Made by a program: the position numbers and the translations under genes. Positions 44,056-54,433 of a stretch of DNA of 64,000 nucleotides are shown one piece after another. The notes under the pieces are model-generated. The model ran no database searches, was not told where the DNA came from, and saw nothing but the letters and a program-made list of their open reading frames with translations. The DNA comes from Lacrimispora celerecrescens (GTDB lineage: Bacteria > Bacillota > Clostridia > Lachnospirales > Lachnospiraceae): positions 62,001 through 126,000 of the forward strand of contig NZ_JPME01000025.1 of the NCBI RefSeq assembly GCF_000732605.1. Direction: 5' to 3'. The number at the start of each line of letters is the position of its first letter. Within the stretch, counting starts at the first letter, position 1.

Positions 44056-46125
44056 TTACCAGATCTTCACTCGTTTCTCGGGCGCAACGTACATGGCATC
44101 TCCCTCCTTTATTTCCGGATAAGCCTTATAAAAAGCATCGGTGGCGCTAAGCACTGCATTAACTCTCACCTTGGCTGGAGAATGAACATCCGTGTTTAAT
44201 CTTCTGATCATGTTTTCCGGCGTGTATTTCGCAGTCCATATGGTCGCATACTGCTCAAAAACCTTCTTTAGGCTCTCTGCATCATCTCCCACGATGGATG
44301 TGATGCAGGCCATGGAACCGAGATCCGCAATATTCTCATTTAACGTCTGTGCTCCGTTTACGTGGCGTCCTTTATAGCCATCCTGCTCGCTATAGTAGGC
44401 CACCACCTGGTCCGCCAGCTGTTTAAATTTGGCCCTGTCCTCATTGGTCCACCATACATGATAATTTCCCTTTTCGTCATAAAGGGAGCCGGAGGAATCA
44501 AAGGCATGGCTGACTTCATGGGCAATAACTGTTCCGATCCCTCCCAGATTTGATGCATAATCCTTGTCAGGATCATAGAAAGGAGCCTGCAAAATAGCGG
44601 CCGGGAACACAATTTCATTACCAGTAGGGTTATAATAGGCATTCACCGTCTGAGGTGTCATGCCCCATTCCGTTTTATCCACCGCTTTACGGTACTTTTC
44701 CTTGTTCACAGCATTTTGGGCCTTTGTAAGGGAAATGACGTTATTAATTAGGTTCCCTCCTTTTTCAACCGATGTGATGGTTGCTTTTGCATAATCATTA
44801 GGCCACTTGTCAGGATATCCGATCTTAAGGGTCATGTTGTCCAGCTTTTTCATTGCGGCTGACTTTGTTTCTTCTCCCATCCAGTCTAAGCCCATAATCT
44901 GCTTTTTGTAATTCTCAAGGATATGGTGAACCATCTCTTCAATGGCCGTCTTATCTTCTTTTGAAAAACGCTTTTCCACATATAGTCTGCCGAATTCAAA
45001 CCCAAGCATGTTCTGGGTTCTTTCACTGGCCAGCCTCTGATCGGTTTTTCTTTCCTTAATGCCGTTCTGGGTGTTATTCCAGTCCTGATAATTATCTCTG
45101 ATCTCAGCGGTAAGGTATGGTGCAAAATCATTCACCAGGCAGAAGATCGAATAGTTCTTTAATACAGGGAGATGCTCATTGGTCAGATACTTGCCTATTT
45201 TCTCCATCTGCGCCTTCTGAGTTACCACTAAGGAATTAACATCGGTCAGTCCTGCCGACGTAAGATAAGAGTCGGCAGTGCCTTCCGGAAGCAAACCCTT
45301 GATATCCTTCATGGAATAAGGGTTGTATATGATATCCGGGTCATTTTGCTGGCTTAAGGGAAGGGCGCTTGCAGCCATATCTCTCTGAAGTACCATAATA
45401 TCAGCAGCAGCTTTCTCTGCCTCCTCACGGCTCAGTCCCGTGTATTCCAGGGTACTTCTTATATAGCCCTGGTACTGGTCCATCAGCTTTGCCTGGGTCT
45501 TATCCTCCAGTGTTTCCTTTCCTGGCCCTAAATCCGCCCCATCCACATACAGGGCATACCGGCTGGAATCCTTCATATCTTCCATCCACTGCATCGTAAG
45601 AATGCTGTTGGCTCCCAGATCCCCATAGATGGTGCCCACCGCTTTCAAATATTCATCGATATCAGAGGCATTTCTTAACTTATCCAGATAAGGCTGAAGC
45701 TGTCCAAAACCGGCTTTTTTCCGCCCTTCCATATCCATGGCTGATAAATATAAGTCTGCGATTTTCTGCTCCAGGGAACCTGGCTTCGCATGTTTCCGGT
45801 TTTTTACTGCCTCTTCCAATACTCCCTCAAGTACTTCATAGGAATCCTTTTCCAGCTTATAAAAATAACTCCAGCCGCTGGAATCATTAGGTATTTCCAC
45901 CTGGTCTAAGATTTCCTGGTTTACATAATCATAATAATCATCCTCCAGCCGAATTCCATCTGATTCATCCGCAGCAGCACTTCCCGCTTCCCCTTGCACA
46001 TTGACAGGCTGAGCTGCTGTCTGCTCCGGCTGCTCCGGCTGCGTCTCCATCTTCTTACGGCACCCGGTCAAGAGTAAAGACATCATTAATATAGCTATCA
46101 GACAGAACTTGATCCTGTTTTTCAT
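44056..46125 (-). CDS. M13 family zinc metallopeptidase, lipoprotein (PepO/neprilysin type)
   Basis: Cell-surface oligopeptidase of 689 residues. A lipobox LLTGC (Cys at about 22) follows a signal helix; after an acidic linker comes the M13 domain with NAYYNPTGNEIVFPAAILQ, the zinc motif HEVSH (about 536-540), and NENIADLGS with the third ligand Glu. The ATG at 46125 has GAGG 6 bases upstream. Monocistronic between the S1-like gene and the feo operon. Confidence 0.94.
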   Translation of the reverse strand: MKNRIKFCLIAILMMSLLLTGCRKKMETQPEQPEQTAAQPVNVQGEAGSAAADESDGIRLEDDYYDYVNQEILDQVEIPNDSSGWSYFYKLEKDSYEVLEGVLEEAVKNRKHAKPGSLEQKIADLYLSAMDMEGRKKAGFGQLQPYLDKLRNASDIDEYLKAVGTIYGDLGANSILTMQWMEDMKDSSRYALYVDGADLGPGKETLEDKTQAKLMDQYQGYIRSTLEYTGLSREEAEKAAADIMVLQRDMAASALPLSQQNDPDIIYNPYSMKDIKGLLPEGTADSYLTSAGLTDVNSLVVTQKAQMEKIGKYLTNEHLPVLKNYSIFCLVNDFAPYLTAEIRDNYQDWNNTQNGIKERKTDQRLASERTQNMLGFEFGRLYVEKRFSKEDKTAIEEMVHHILENYKKQIMGLDWMGEETKSAAMKKLDNMTLKIGYPDKWPNDYAKATITSVEKGGNLINNVISLTKAQNAVNKEKYRKAVDKTEWGMTPQTVNAYYNPTGNEIVFPAAILQAPFYDPDKDYASNLGGIGTVIAHEVSHAFDSSGSLYDEKGNYHVWWTNEDRAKFKQLADQVVAYYSEQDGYKGRHVNGAQTLNENIADLGSMACITSIVGDDAESLKKVFEQYATIWTAKYTPENMIRRLNTDVHSPAKVRVNAVLSATDAFYKAYPEIKEGDAMYVAPEKRVKIW

Positions 46126-46162
46126 ATTGTACCTCATATCTTTCTACAGGTTTTTTGCACTA

Positions 46163-46190
46163 AAAAGGAAGTGGATCTCTCCACTTCCTT
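46163..46190 (-). terminator. terminator of the baiN-cmk-ispH-S1 operon
   Basis: AAGGAAGTGGA pairs with TCCACTTCCTT around a four-base loop and is followed by T on the minus strand, 24 bases after the stop at 46214. Confidence 0.88.
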
Positions 46191-46213
46191 ATCGGTTCTA
46201 TCTTCTATTATGC

Positions 46214-47311
46214 TTAAACTTCGTCAGAATATACTGCTGCGTCATCTGCAGCCTCATCCTGTGACTGAAGTGCCTTAATGCTTAAACTGATCTTCTTATC
46301 GCCTTCGTTGAAATCAACCACTCTAGCCTCGATTTCCTGGCCGATCGCCAGAACATCAGCAGGTTTATCCACATGCTCTTTGGAGATCTGGGATACGTGA
46401 AGCAGTGCATCTACGCCTGGTTCCAGCTCAACAAATGCGCCGAAATCAGTCATACGTGCAACTTTACCGCTTACTACGTTGCCTACTGCATATTTTGTAG
46501 AAGCATCTTTCCATGGATTGGTCTCTGGGAACTTTAAGCTAAGGGCGATCTTATCACCGTTGATATCTTTAACCAGGACTTTGATCTTCTCACCAGCCTT
46601 GAAAGCTTTCTTCGGGCTCTCAACTCTGCCCCAGCTCATCTCGGAAATATGAAGCAGACCGTCAGCACCGCCAAGATCAATAAATGCACCAAAATCGGTT
46701 ACATTCTTGATGGTACCTTCTACAACATCGCCTGTATGGATTCTTTCAAATAATTCCTTCTGGAGTTCAGCTCTCTTAGCAACCATGATCTGCTTTCTGT
46801 CGCCGATGATTCTTCTTCTCTTAGGATTGAATTCGGTAATGATAAATTCAATTTCCTTATCTGCATACTTGGATAAATCCTTCTCATAAGTATCGGATAC
46901 CAGGCTTGCAGGAATGAAGACTCTTGCTCCCTCTACAACCACACTTAAACCACCGTCAAGTACCTGCGCAACTTTTGCAGTAAGTACCTCGTGGTTTTCA
47001 AATGCTTCTTCTAATCTCTTATTGCCTCTGTCTGCAGCCAGTCTCTTGTAAGACAGGGCTACCTGGCCTTCGCCATCGTTTACCTTGATGACTTTGGCTT
47101 CCATCTCTTCACCAACCTGTACAACAGTTGTAAGATCTAAATTCTGGTCATCCGTGTACTCACTACGCGGAATGATGCCGTCGGACTTGTAACCTATATT
47201 CAAGACGATTTCATCTTCCTTTACGTCGATGACTTTACCAGTGACGATCTCTCCTGTACGTATAGTTTTCAATGATTCTTCTAACATTTGTTCAAAACTT
47301 AACTCTGACAT
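46214..47311 (-). CDS. S1 RNA-binding domain protein (ribosomal protein S1 homologue)
   Basis: A 365-residue protein with four S1 domains (starting at about residues 18, 103, 187 and 272; [88 protein letters not shown]). Probably binds mRNA at the ribosome, as short Firmicutes S1 homologues do. Its start lies inside ispH (20-base overlap). Last gene of baiN-cmk-ispH-S1. Confidence 0.94.
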   Translation of the reverse strand: MSELSFEQMLEESLKTIRTGEIVTGKVIDVKEDEIVLNIGYKSDGIIPRSEYTDDQNLDLTTVVQVGEEMEAKVIKVNDGEGQVALSYKRLAADRGNKRLEEAFENHEVLTAKVAQVLDGGLSVVVEGARVFIPASLVSDTYEKDLSKYADKEIEFIITEFNPKRRRIIGDRKQIMVAKRAELQKELFERIHTGDVVEGTIKNVTDFGAFIDLGGADGLLHISEMSWGRVESPKKAFKAGEKIKVLVKDINGDKIALSLKFPETNPWKDASTKYAVGNVVSGKVARMTDFGAFVELEPGVDALLHVSQISKEHVDKPADVLAIGQEIEARVVDFNEGDKKISLSIKALQSQDEAADDAAVYSDEV

Positions 47312-48143
47312 TAGTATGAACCTCCTCGATAATATAATTCGGGGTTGAAGCCCCGGCTGTAATACCTACGCTGCGCACAGAATTTCCACAATCAGGATCT
47401 AAATCACCTAGTGTCTGGATATAGTAAGTGTTCTTACATTCCCTTCGGCATATGTCGTACAGCTTCTGGGTATTAGAACTACTTTTTCCGCCTATAACAA
47501 TCATGGCATCCACTTCTGAAGCTATCCGCTTTGCTTCCACCTGTCTTTCCTGTGTTGCATTGCAAATCGTATTTAAAACAAGTATATCATACCTCGTTTC
47601 AGAAATTTTTTCAACTAAATCTTGAAATTTATTGTAATTAAATGTCGTCTGTGATACAATACACAGCTTTTCCCCTTCCGATAGAGGTAATCTTTCCACT
47701 TGCTCGGGTGTTTCCACCACTAAAGTATTGTCATTTCCCCAGCCTTTAATACCTTCCACCTCCGGATGGGATTCATTGCCGATAATAAGAAGCCGTCTTC
47801 CCGCCTGATTTTGCTCCTCGGCAATGCGATGGATCTTCTTCACATAGGGACAGGTTGCGTCTACAATCTCGATCCCGTTTCGCTCCATGATCTCATAAAT
47901 CCGCTTCCCTACTCCGTGGGACCTTATGACAACAACTGCATCCCTGACCGCTTCCAGTTCCTCTTCCGAATGAAGGACCTTTACTCCCTTTTCCTCTAAA
48001 TCACGTACCACTTCCTCGTTGTGGATAATGGGGCCGTAGGTATAGATGGGCTTGTCGTCTCTTTTCAGCTGTTCATAAACCTGTTCCACCGCCCGCTTTA
48101 CTCCAAAACAAAACCCGGCGGTTTTGGCAACAATCACTTCCAT
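47292..48143 (-). CDS. ispH: 4-hydroxy-3-methylbut-2-enyl diphosphate reductase
   Basis: Last step of the MEP isoprenoid pathway, an iron-sulfur enzyme giving IPP and DMAPP. 283 residues; cluster ligands Cys12 ([11 protein letters not shown]), Cys98 (DATCPYVKK) and Cys194 ([11 protein letters not shown]) are present. Overlaps cmk by 10 bases and the S1 gene by 20. Confidence 0.96.
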   Translation of the reverse strand: MEVIVAKTAGFCFGVKRAVEQVYEQLKRDDKPIYTYGPIIHNEEVVRDLEEKGVKVLHSEEELEAVRDAVVVIRSHGVGKRIYEIMERNGIEIVDATCPYVKKIHRIAEEQNQAGRRLLIIGNESHPEVEGIKGWGNDNTLVVETPEQVERLPLSEGEKLCIVSQTTFNYNKFQDLVEKISETRYDILVLNTICNATQERQVEAKRIASEVDAMIVIGGKSSSNTQKLYDICRRECKNTYYIQTLGDLDPDCGNSVRSVGITAGASTPNYIIEEVHTNVRVKF

Positions 48144-48829
48144 AGGCTGCCTCCTTCCGTTTTTCTTTCCTGAAAAAGTGCAAGGATCCGGTCCACTACC
48201 TGTGGAACGGTCATGGAGGAAGAATCCACAAGGACTGCATCCTCTGCCTGCTTAAGGGGAGAATTCTCCCGGTTCATATCCCGGTAATCCCGTTCAATGA
48301 TATCTTTTTCAATGTCATTAAGGCTGCATTCTTCTCCCTTTGCCCTAAGCTCCTCATACCGCCTTTTTGCCCGGACCAGGCTGCTGGCTGTTAAATAAAT
48401 CTTTAAGTCCGCCTCAGGAAGGACGCAGGTTCCGATATCCCGTCCATCCATTATGACATTTTCTTTTAAGGCCAGATTCTTTTGAAGCTCCACCAACTTA
48501 TTGCGTACCGACATATAAACGGAAGCCGCAGAAGCCATGGCGCTGACCTCCCCCGTGCGGATCAGTCCGGAAACGTTTTCTCCGTTTAAGATCACCTGCT
48601 GCATCCCGTTCTCATAGGTAATGGTGACGTTCACCTCTCCTGCTGACTTTGATATTGCTACCTCATCATCTGCCGGTATCCCATTTCTTAAAAAATGCAG
48701 TGCCATCGCACGGTACATGGCTCCTGTATCCACATATACGAAGTTAAGCTTTTCTGCAACAGACCTTGCAATGGTGCTTTTTCCTGCCCCGGCCGGTCCG
48801 TCTATGGCTATATTATAAACTTTTTTCAT
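48134..48829 (-). CDS. cmk: cytidylate kinase
   Basis: Phosphorylates CMP and dCMP. The 231-residue protein has the P-loop AIDGPAGAGKSTIA, FVYVDTGAMYRAMAL, DGRDIGTCVLPEADLKIYLTAS and RDYRDMNRENSPLKQAEDAV. The ATG at 48829 overlaps the stop of the preceding gene as ATGA, which together with GGAG upstream fixes the start. A longer frame to 48871 lacks a site. Confidence 0.96.
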   Translation of the reverse strand: MKKVYNIAIDGPAGAGKSTIARSVAEKLNFVYVDTGAMYRAMALHFLRNGIPADDEVAISKSAGEVNVTITYENGMQQVILNGENVSGLIRTGEVSAMASAASVYMSVRNKLVELQKNLALKENVIMDGRDIGTCVLPEADLKIYLTASSLVRAKRRYEELRAKGEECSLNDIEKDIIERDYRDMNRENSPLKQAEDAVLVDSSSMTVPQVVDRILALFQERKTEGGSLWK

Positions 48830-50082
48830 TCGTTGAATTTCTCCTCTCCGGCAGCACTTCCGGCCGCCCATCCGGTGGACCAGGCGATTTGTAAATTAAA
48901 GCCTCCGGTCACTGCATCAAGATCCAGCACTTCCCCGGCAAAATAAAGGCCGGGAAGAAGCTTGGATTCCAAGGTGGATGGGTTTACCTCTTTAACAGAA
49001 ACACCGCCCTGGGTGATGATGGCCTCATTGTAGCCCCGAAGTCCTGTAAGGGTCAGGAGAAAGCCTTTGGTTACACGGACAAGACGCTGGCGTTCTTCTC
49101 TTGTAATTTCATTGACCTTCTTCTCCGGCGGTATATTGCTTCGATCCACCATGACCGGCACCAGCTTGGAAGGATACAAATGCTCCAGAGAATTCTTAAA
49201 CTGCTTGTTCGCAGCCTCTTCAAAATCCCGCAGGATCCTGGCATCAAGCTGTTCTTCGGAAAGAGCCGGCTTTAAGTCTATGGAAAGGGTCAAAGGCCCT
49301 TTCTTCAGTTCCTTTACCGCATAGCTGCTGGCGCTTAAAAGAACCGGACCGCTGACCCCGTAATGGGTAAACAGCATTTCCCCGAATTCCTTATAAACCA
49401 CCTTTTTCCCGTTTAATATGGAGGCCTCCACATTGCGAAGGGATAAGCCCTGCAGTTCCTTTACTACCGGCTCCTCTACCACAAAGGGAACCAGGGCAGG
49501 AGAAAGAGGGGTAACCTTGTGTCCGGCTTCTTTTGCCATCTCATACCCGTCTCCTGTGGAGCCGGTTGCCTGATAGGACAATCCGCCGCAGGCTACGATC
49601 ACCGCATCTCCGTACACCTTTGTATTTTTTCCACCGTCTTTTATAACCAGCCCCTTAAGGCTGCTGTTTTCTATCAAAAGATTCTCCACCTGGGTGCGGT
49701 AATGGATGGAGACTCCAAGGTCTAAAAGTCTTTTTGTAAGAGCCTTTATTACGTCGGAAGACTTATCAGAAGCCGGAAATACCCGGTTTCCCCGTTCTGT
49801 CTTTAAGGAACAGCCAAGTTCTTCTAACATGTCCATCATATCAAAATTGGTAAAGCCGTAAAAGCTGCTGTATAGGAATTTGGCATTGGTCACTACGTCT
49901 CCGAACAGCTCCTCTGTATCACAGGCATTGGTTACATTGCAGCGTCCCTTTCCGGTGATATAGACCTTTTTTCCAAGTTTTTCATTTTTCTCAAAAATGT
50001 GGACGGTACCGCCCTTCATGGCTGCTGCTATTCCAGCCAGCATCCCTGCAGCGCCACCGCCCACGATTAAAACCGTATTCAT
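48826..50082 (-). CDS. BaiN/HI0933-family flavoprotein
   Basis: FAD- and NAD(P)-dependent oxidoreductase, 418 residues: VLIVGGGAAGMLAGIAAA at the N-terminus, GKGRCNVTNA, IVACGGLSYQATGSTGDGYEMA and the C-terminal LPGLYFAGEVLDLDAVTGGFNLQIAWSTG. Members are often called BaiN or YhiN; cellular role unclear. Start at 50082 has GAGG 5 bases upstream. First gene of the cmk-ispH-S1 chain. Confidence 0.92.
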   Translation of the reverse strand: MNTVLIVGGGAAGMLAGIAAAMKGGTVHIFEKNEKLGKKVYITGKGRCNVTNACDTEELFGDVVTNAKFLYSSFYGFTNFDMMDMLEELGCSLKTERGNRVFPASDKSSDVIKALTKRLLDLGVSIHYRTQVENLLIENSSLKGLVIKDGGKNTKVYGDAVIVACGGLSYQATGSTGDGYEMAKEAGHKVTPLSPALVPFVVEEPVVKELQGLSLRNVEASILNGKKVVYKEFGEMLFTHYGVSGPVLLSASSYAVKELKKGPLTLSIDLKPALSEEQLDARILRDFEEAANKQFKNSLEHLYPSKLVPVMVDRSNIPPEKKVNEITREERQRLVRVTKGFLLTLTGLRGYNEAIITQGGVSVKEVNPSTLESKLLPGLYFAGEVLDLDAVTGGFNLQIAWSTGWAAGSAAGEEKFNE

Positions 50083-50219
50083 GCTTTCCTCTTTCCTTCC
50101 CATGCTTTCTGGGCATAAAGGTATCCCTGGACGGGGCTTCCTCTTTCTATCCCTGAAAGGGATTTGCTTTCGTTCACTATTTTCTTACTTTACACGAAAA
50201 AGAGGAAAAAAACAAGCGG

Positions 50220-51719
50220 TCATGAATTTTTCTTTCTTTTTTTTATCTCTGACTCCAAGGCCACCACGACAGTCTTTAACACCTTAACCCTGGCATAATA
50301 CTTACAGTTTCCTTCCACTACCACCCAGGGAGCATAGGTGGTGGAGGTCCGCACCAGCATTTCATTGACCGCAGATTCATACTGATCCCATTTCTCCCGG
50401 TTTCTCCAGTCCTCCTCCGTGATTTTCCACTGCTTCGACGGATTTTCCTGACGCTCTTTAAAGCGTTTTTCCTGCTCATCTTTATCAATATGGAGCCAGA
50501 ATTTAATGACAACGGCTCCGGCATTTGCCATGTGGTTCTCCATCTCGTTGATTTCCTGATAAGCCTGCTTCCACTCAGCCTCGCTGCAAAATCCCTCGAT
50601 CCGTTCTACCATGACCCGGCCGTACCAGGTCCGGTCAAAGATGGCAATATGGCCTGCTTTTGGCACATGATTCCAGAAACGCCACAGGTAATGATGGAGC
50701 CGCTCCAGATCATTGGGAGCCGAAGTTGGATATACCTTATAGCCTCTGGGGTCTAGATTGCTGGTCAGGCGCTTGATTGCCCCGCCCTTTCCTGCTGCAT
50801 CCCAGCCCTCAAAGCCAAGGACTACAGGGATTCGTAACCGGTATATCTGGCTGTGAAGGGATTCCAGCTTTTCTCCCAGCTGGCTCATCTCCTTCTTATA
50901 TTCTTCCTTTGTCAAGGTCTTTGATAAATCCACGCCGGATAAGACTCCGTTCTGGAATTTCTCTGAACGGACCGGCACCTCTTTTTCTTTTCTATCTCCC
51001 CTTAGCTTCCTCTGCCTTAGGGCATCCTCTAAGCAGTCTGACACCTGGGTGATGATTTTGGCGGAGGCAAAGTCCTTATCAGTGCCCTCGATGATAGTCC
51101 ATGGAGCACAGTCCATGTCCGTCCTCTGAAGCATCTCCTCTGAGATTTCTAAAAAACGGCCGTATTCCTTATTTCTGCGCCAGTCCTCTTCTGTCACCCG
51201 CCAGCTGTTTTCCTTCGAGGCTTCGAGCCGGTTAAACCGCTTCTTTTGCTCATCCTTTGATATATAGAGGAACAGCTTTATGATGACCATGCCATCGTCT
51301 GTTAACTGCCGCTCAAAGGACTGAATATCTTGAAAGGCCTCTGGCAGAGCTGTCTCCGGGATCTTGCCTTCAAACCGCAGGGTGGTCACCTGCCGGTACC
51401 AGCTTCTATCAAAGAGGGCGATTCTTCCCTGGGCCGGAAGCTTGGTCCAGAAACGCCATAAAAATGGGCGCATCTGTTCCTCTTCCGTTGATTTATCATT
51501 GGCATATACATCAAAACCTCTGGGATCCAGCGCCTGAATCAGGCGGTTGATCTGGGTGCCCTTTCCTGATGCTCCCATGCCCTCAAACACGATCATGACA
51601 GGAATGCCTGCTTCCTTGCACTCCCGCTGCAAAAGGCCCAGCCTTTCGCTTTGCTCTTTCATTGTGTCTTTGTAGGTTTTTTTATCTATCTTCTTCGATA
51701 AATCAAGTTTCTCCAGCAT
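50220..51719 (-). CDS. pap: polyphosphate:AMP phosphotransferase (PPK2 class II)
   Basis: Transfers phosphate from polyphosphate to AMP. The 499-residue chain contains two PPK2 domains, the first with EGMGASGKGTQINRL (about 46-60), the second with FEGWDAAGKGGAIKRLT (about 300-316); each has its own Walker B and lid (FDRSWY, FDRTWYGRV). Such a duplicated layout is typical of PAP. Gene alone, with a good ribosome site before the ATG. Confidence 0.93.
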   Translation of the reverse strand: MLEKLDLSKKIDKKTYKDTMKEQSERLGLLQRECKEAGIPVMIVFEGMGASGKGTQINRLIQALDPRGFDVYANDKSTEEEQMRPFLWRFWTKLPAQGRIALFDRSWYRQVTTLRFEGKIPETALPEAFQDIQSFERQLTDDGMVIIKLFLYISKDEQKKRFNRLEASKENSWRVTEEDWRRNKEYGRFLEISEEMLQRTDMDCAPWTIIEGTDKDFASAKIITQVSDCLEDALRQRKLRGDRKEKEVPVRSEKFQNGVLSGVDLSKTLTKEEYKKEMSQLGEKLESLHSQIYRLRIPVVLGFEGWDAAGKGGAIKRLTSNLDPRGYKVYPTSAPNDLERLHHYLWRFWNHVPKAGHIAIFDRTWYGRVMVERIEGFCSEAEWKQAYQEINEMENHMANAGAVVIKFWLHIDKDEQEKRFKERQENPSKQWKITEEDWRNREKWDQYESAVNEMLVRTSTTYAPWVVVEGNCKYYARVKVLKTVVVALESEIKKRKKNS

Positions 51720-51742
51720 AAACCGTCCCTCCTTTGTTAAAC

Positions 51743-52858
51743 TTAAAGCTTTGCAAACACCTTAGCCACTTCCGGCATAACCTCACTGATCTTAATCATC
51801 TGAGGACATTCCTTTTCGCAGTGATGACATGCCTTACAGCCTTCTGCCTTTACTCCCATGGCCTCGTATCCGGCCTTTGCCTCGTCCTCCTTATGGGCGG
51901 CTGTCATATTGTAATAAGAGAATATTTCCGGGATTTCCAGGCCAAAGGGGCAGGGGAGGCAGTAACGGCATCCGGTGCAGCCCACTAAAGCCATGGAATC
52001 AAAGATTTCCTTTGCCTTTTTATAAATCTGCTTTTCTTCCTCTATCACCATTCCGATATGGCTGCGGTCTGCATATTCTAAGTTTTCCCGAAGCTGCTTT
52101 TCGTCGCTCATTCCGCTTAGAAGAAGGCTCACTTCCTGCTGGTCCCATAAAAAATCAAGGGCATATTCCACCGTGGATTTTTCCTCAGGAAACACCGTTT
52201 TTACATGATCTGCAGGATCAGCCAGCTTTCCTCCAAGAAGCGGTTCCATGACAACCACCGCAAGTCCCTTGTCAGCCGCAGCCTTCAGTCCTTTTAAACC
52301 GGCCTGATGCTCTAAGTCCACGTAGTTATACTGAATCTGGCAGAAATCCCATCCATCATAATAATCTAGGATATCCTGAAATACATCATATGAATCATGG
52401 AAGGAAAATCCAAGATATTTTATTTTGCCGTCTTCCCTTGCTTTTTCCATGCGCTTTACAAGATCGAATTTTTTGATCTTATCTTCAAAACGGTCTCTGC
52501 TTAAGGCATGAAGCAAATAAAAATCAATATGGTCTGTCTGAAGCTTTTTTAACTGTTCATCTAAAACTTCATCAAAATCTTCCGGCTTTTCAAGCTTCCA
52601 TACCGGACATTTGGTGGCCAGATAGGTTTTCTCCCGGTAACCATCCCTTAATGCGTTTCCTACGATTCTTTCACTTTCTCCCTGGTGGTAAGGATATGCC
52701 GTATCAATGTAATTTACCCCTTCATCAATGGCATGGCGGATCATGGATACCGCCCGGTCTTCATCCACCTGGTCTCCCTGAAGGATCGGAAGTCTCATGG
52801 CTCCAAACCCCAGGGCCGATACTTTTATTCCTGTTCTTCCAAAATCACGATATTGCAT
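51743..52858 (-). CDS. aldo/keto reductase with C-terminal 4Fe-4S ferredoxin domain
   Basis: A 371-residue oxidoreductase. Residues 1-280 are an AKR barrel (YRDFGRTGIKVSALGFGAMR, YIDTAYPYHQGESE, FYLLHALSRD). The C-terminus has two Cys clusters, CTGCRYCLPCPFG and CKACHHCEKECP, so electrons may pass through iron-sulfur centres. GGAGG lies 6 bases before the ATG at 52858. Substrate unknown. Confidence 0.92.
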   Translation of the reverse strand: MQYRDFGRTGIKVSALGFGAMRLPILQGDQVDEDRAVSMIRHAIDEGVNYIDTAYPYHQGESERIVGNALRDGYREKTYLATKCPVWKLEKPEDFDEVLDEQLKKLQTDHIDFYLLHALSRDRFEDKIKKFDLVKRMEKAREDGKIKYLGFSFHDSYDVFQDILDYYDGWDFCQIQYNYVDLEHQAGLKGLKAAADKGLAVVVMEPLLGGKLADPADHVKTVFPEEKSTVEYALDFLWDQQEVSLLLSGMSDEKQLRENLEYADRSHIGMVIEEEKQIYKKAKEIFDSMALVGCTGCRYCLPCPFGLEIPEIFSYYNMTAAHKEDEAKAGYEAMGVKAEGCKACHHCEKECPQMIKISEVMPEVAKVFAKL

Positions 52859-52999
52859 AATCTTCCTCCGAATAATATGTATTACGGCTTTTTCTGCCCG
52901 CCGCTCTTCCCTATATTGTACCATATTTCAATCCCGTGCCAAATACTTTTTTCTCAACCCGAAGAATAAACCGCAGGGCAATAAAGATCATACTAAAAT

Positions 53000-53033
53000 G
53001 CCGCGGTAATACTGAATTTCAGTACACCGCGGC
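53000..53033 (-). terminator. probable terminator of the second GH4-PTS operon
   Basis: GCCGCGGT pairs with ACCGCGGC, with an inner TACTGA/TCAGTA stem. On the minus strand ATTTTAG follows, a weak T-run, 58 bases after the stop at 53091. Confidence 0.6.
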
Positions 53034-53090
53034 TCAATCAATACTCCCCTGTTATGCGAGATCAGAATCAGATCCGGCCTGATTATTATT

Positions 53091-54422
53091 TTATTTTAAC
53101 TCTGGCCAGTAATCCTTATTCGCTTCAATCATTTCATCCAGAATCTGTTTTGCGACCATTGCTGATGGTATGGTCTTGTTTAATGTAAATGCTGCCAATG
53201 CTTTGTCATAGCTTCCTTCTATTGCCGCCTCAACGATCAGCTTTTCACAAGCCTCCTGCTGCTCGATCATTCCTTTGAAGAAAGTCGGAATTTCTCCTAC
53301 TCTGGTAGCTTCCGGGCCTTCCTTTGTAATATAGCAGGGAATTTCTACCATGGCATCGTCCGGTAAATTTTTAACAGCACCATTGTTCATAACCATAACC
53401 AGATGACGTTTCTTTAAATTAAATGCAAGGCTCATCGCTACTTCCACGATAAATTCCCCATGAACACCGGTAAAGAATGGAGTCATATCAATTTCTCCGG
53501 TTGTTTCATACTGTTCAGCCGCCTGGAAAATCCGTTTTTCCCGTCCATCCATAACTTCATTGGCTCTTGTATAGTTCTTATCGGAATGCTTTACAATCTC
53601 ATCCCCTAACAGATAGTATTGCATATAGGTATTAGGCAGATAGTCCGGGAACATTCTCATTAAATTCTTTGCATTGTCAAATGTGTGTTTCCAGGATGCA
53701 TCATTATGACGTACTTCACTTCTGTCATCCGGAGGCATATAGCCATGTTCTCTTACATAATCCTTTAATTCTTCTGTCCGGTCCTCTTCCCCGACACGGA
53801 TTTTTGTAAACCAGCCAAAATGATTCAGTCCAAAATAATCCGGTACAATATCTTTTCTGTCACAATCCAAAATGTTAGACATGTTTCTCATGATTGCTAC
53901 CGGCATATCACAAATATTTAAGATTCTGGCATTTGGACGGAGCTTATGCATGGCTTTTGCAACAATGGCAGCCGGATTGGAATAGTTTACGATCCAGTAG
54001 TCCTTGCTTGCATATTTTTCACAATAATCGATGATTTCCACCATTGGGTTAATGGTTCTTAAACCATAGGCAAGTCCGCCTGGTCCGCAGGTTTCCTGCC
54101 CTACTACATCATATTTTAAAGGGATCTTCTCATCCAGTTCCCTCATATGATATAGCCCTACCCGCATCTGGGCAAAGATAAAATCTGCATCCGTAAATGC
54201 TTCTTCGGGATCTGTTGTAAGAACCAGTTTCACTTCCGGATCAAACATCTCAATTACCTTTTTTACCAAAACTCCTACTTTGTCCTGGCGTTCTTTGAAA
54301 TTATCATAAAGCCTTAATTCGGAAAGTTTAAATTGATCCTTCTGATCCAAAAGGCTCTTTACAATTCCCGGTGTATAAGTACTGCCGCCGCCTACAATGA
54401 CTAATTTAAACGTTTTATTCAT
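53091..54422 (-). CDS. 6-phospho-alpha-glucosidase (GH4)
   Basis: Hydrolyses maltose 6-phosphate and related alpha-glucoside phosphates with NAD and a divalent metal. 443 residues: VGGGSTYTPGIVKSL, GQETCGPGGLAYGLR, NYSNPAA, the alpha-glucoside motif CDMP (171-174) and metal His201 in FGLNHFGWFT. Similar in motifs to GlvA/MalH. Last gene after the PTS, separated by 11 bases. Confidence 0.93.
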   Translation of the reverse strand: MNKTFKLVIVGGGSTYTPGIVKSLLDQKDQFKLSELRLYDNFKERQDKVGVLVKKVIEMFDPEVKLVLTTDPEEAFTDADFIFAQMRVGLYHMRELDEKIPLKYDVVGQETCGPGGLAYGLRTINPMVEIIDYCEKYASKDYWIVNYSNPAAIVAKAMHKLRPNARILNICDMPVAIMRNMSNILDCDRKDIVPDYFGLNHFGWFTKIRVGEEDRTEELKDYVREHGYMPPDDRSEVRHNDASWKHTFDNAKNLMRMFPDYLPNTYMQYYLLGDEIVKHSDKNYTRANEVMDGREKRIFQAAEQYETTGEIDMTPFFTGVHGEFIVEVAMSLAFNLKKRHLVMVMNNGAVKNLPDDAMVEIPCYITKEGPEATRVGEIPTFFKGMIEQQEACEKLIVEAAIEGSYDKALAAFTLNKTIPSAMVAKQILDEMIEANKDYWPELK

Positions 54423-54433
54423 AGCTAATCTCC

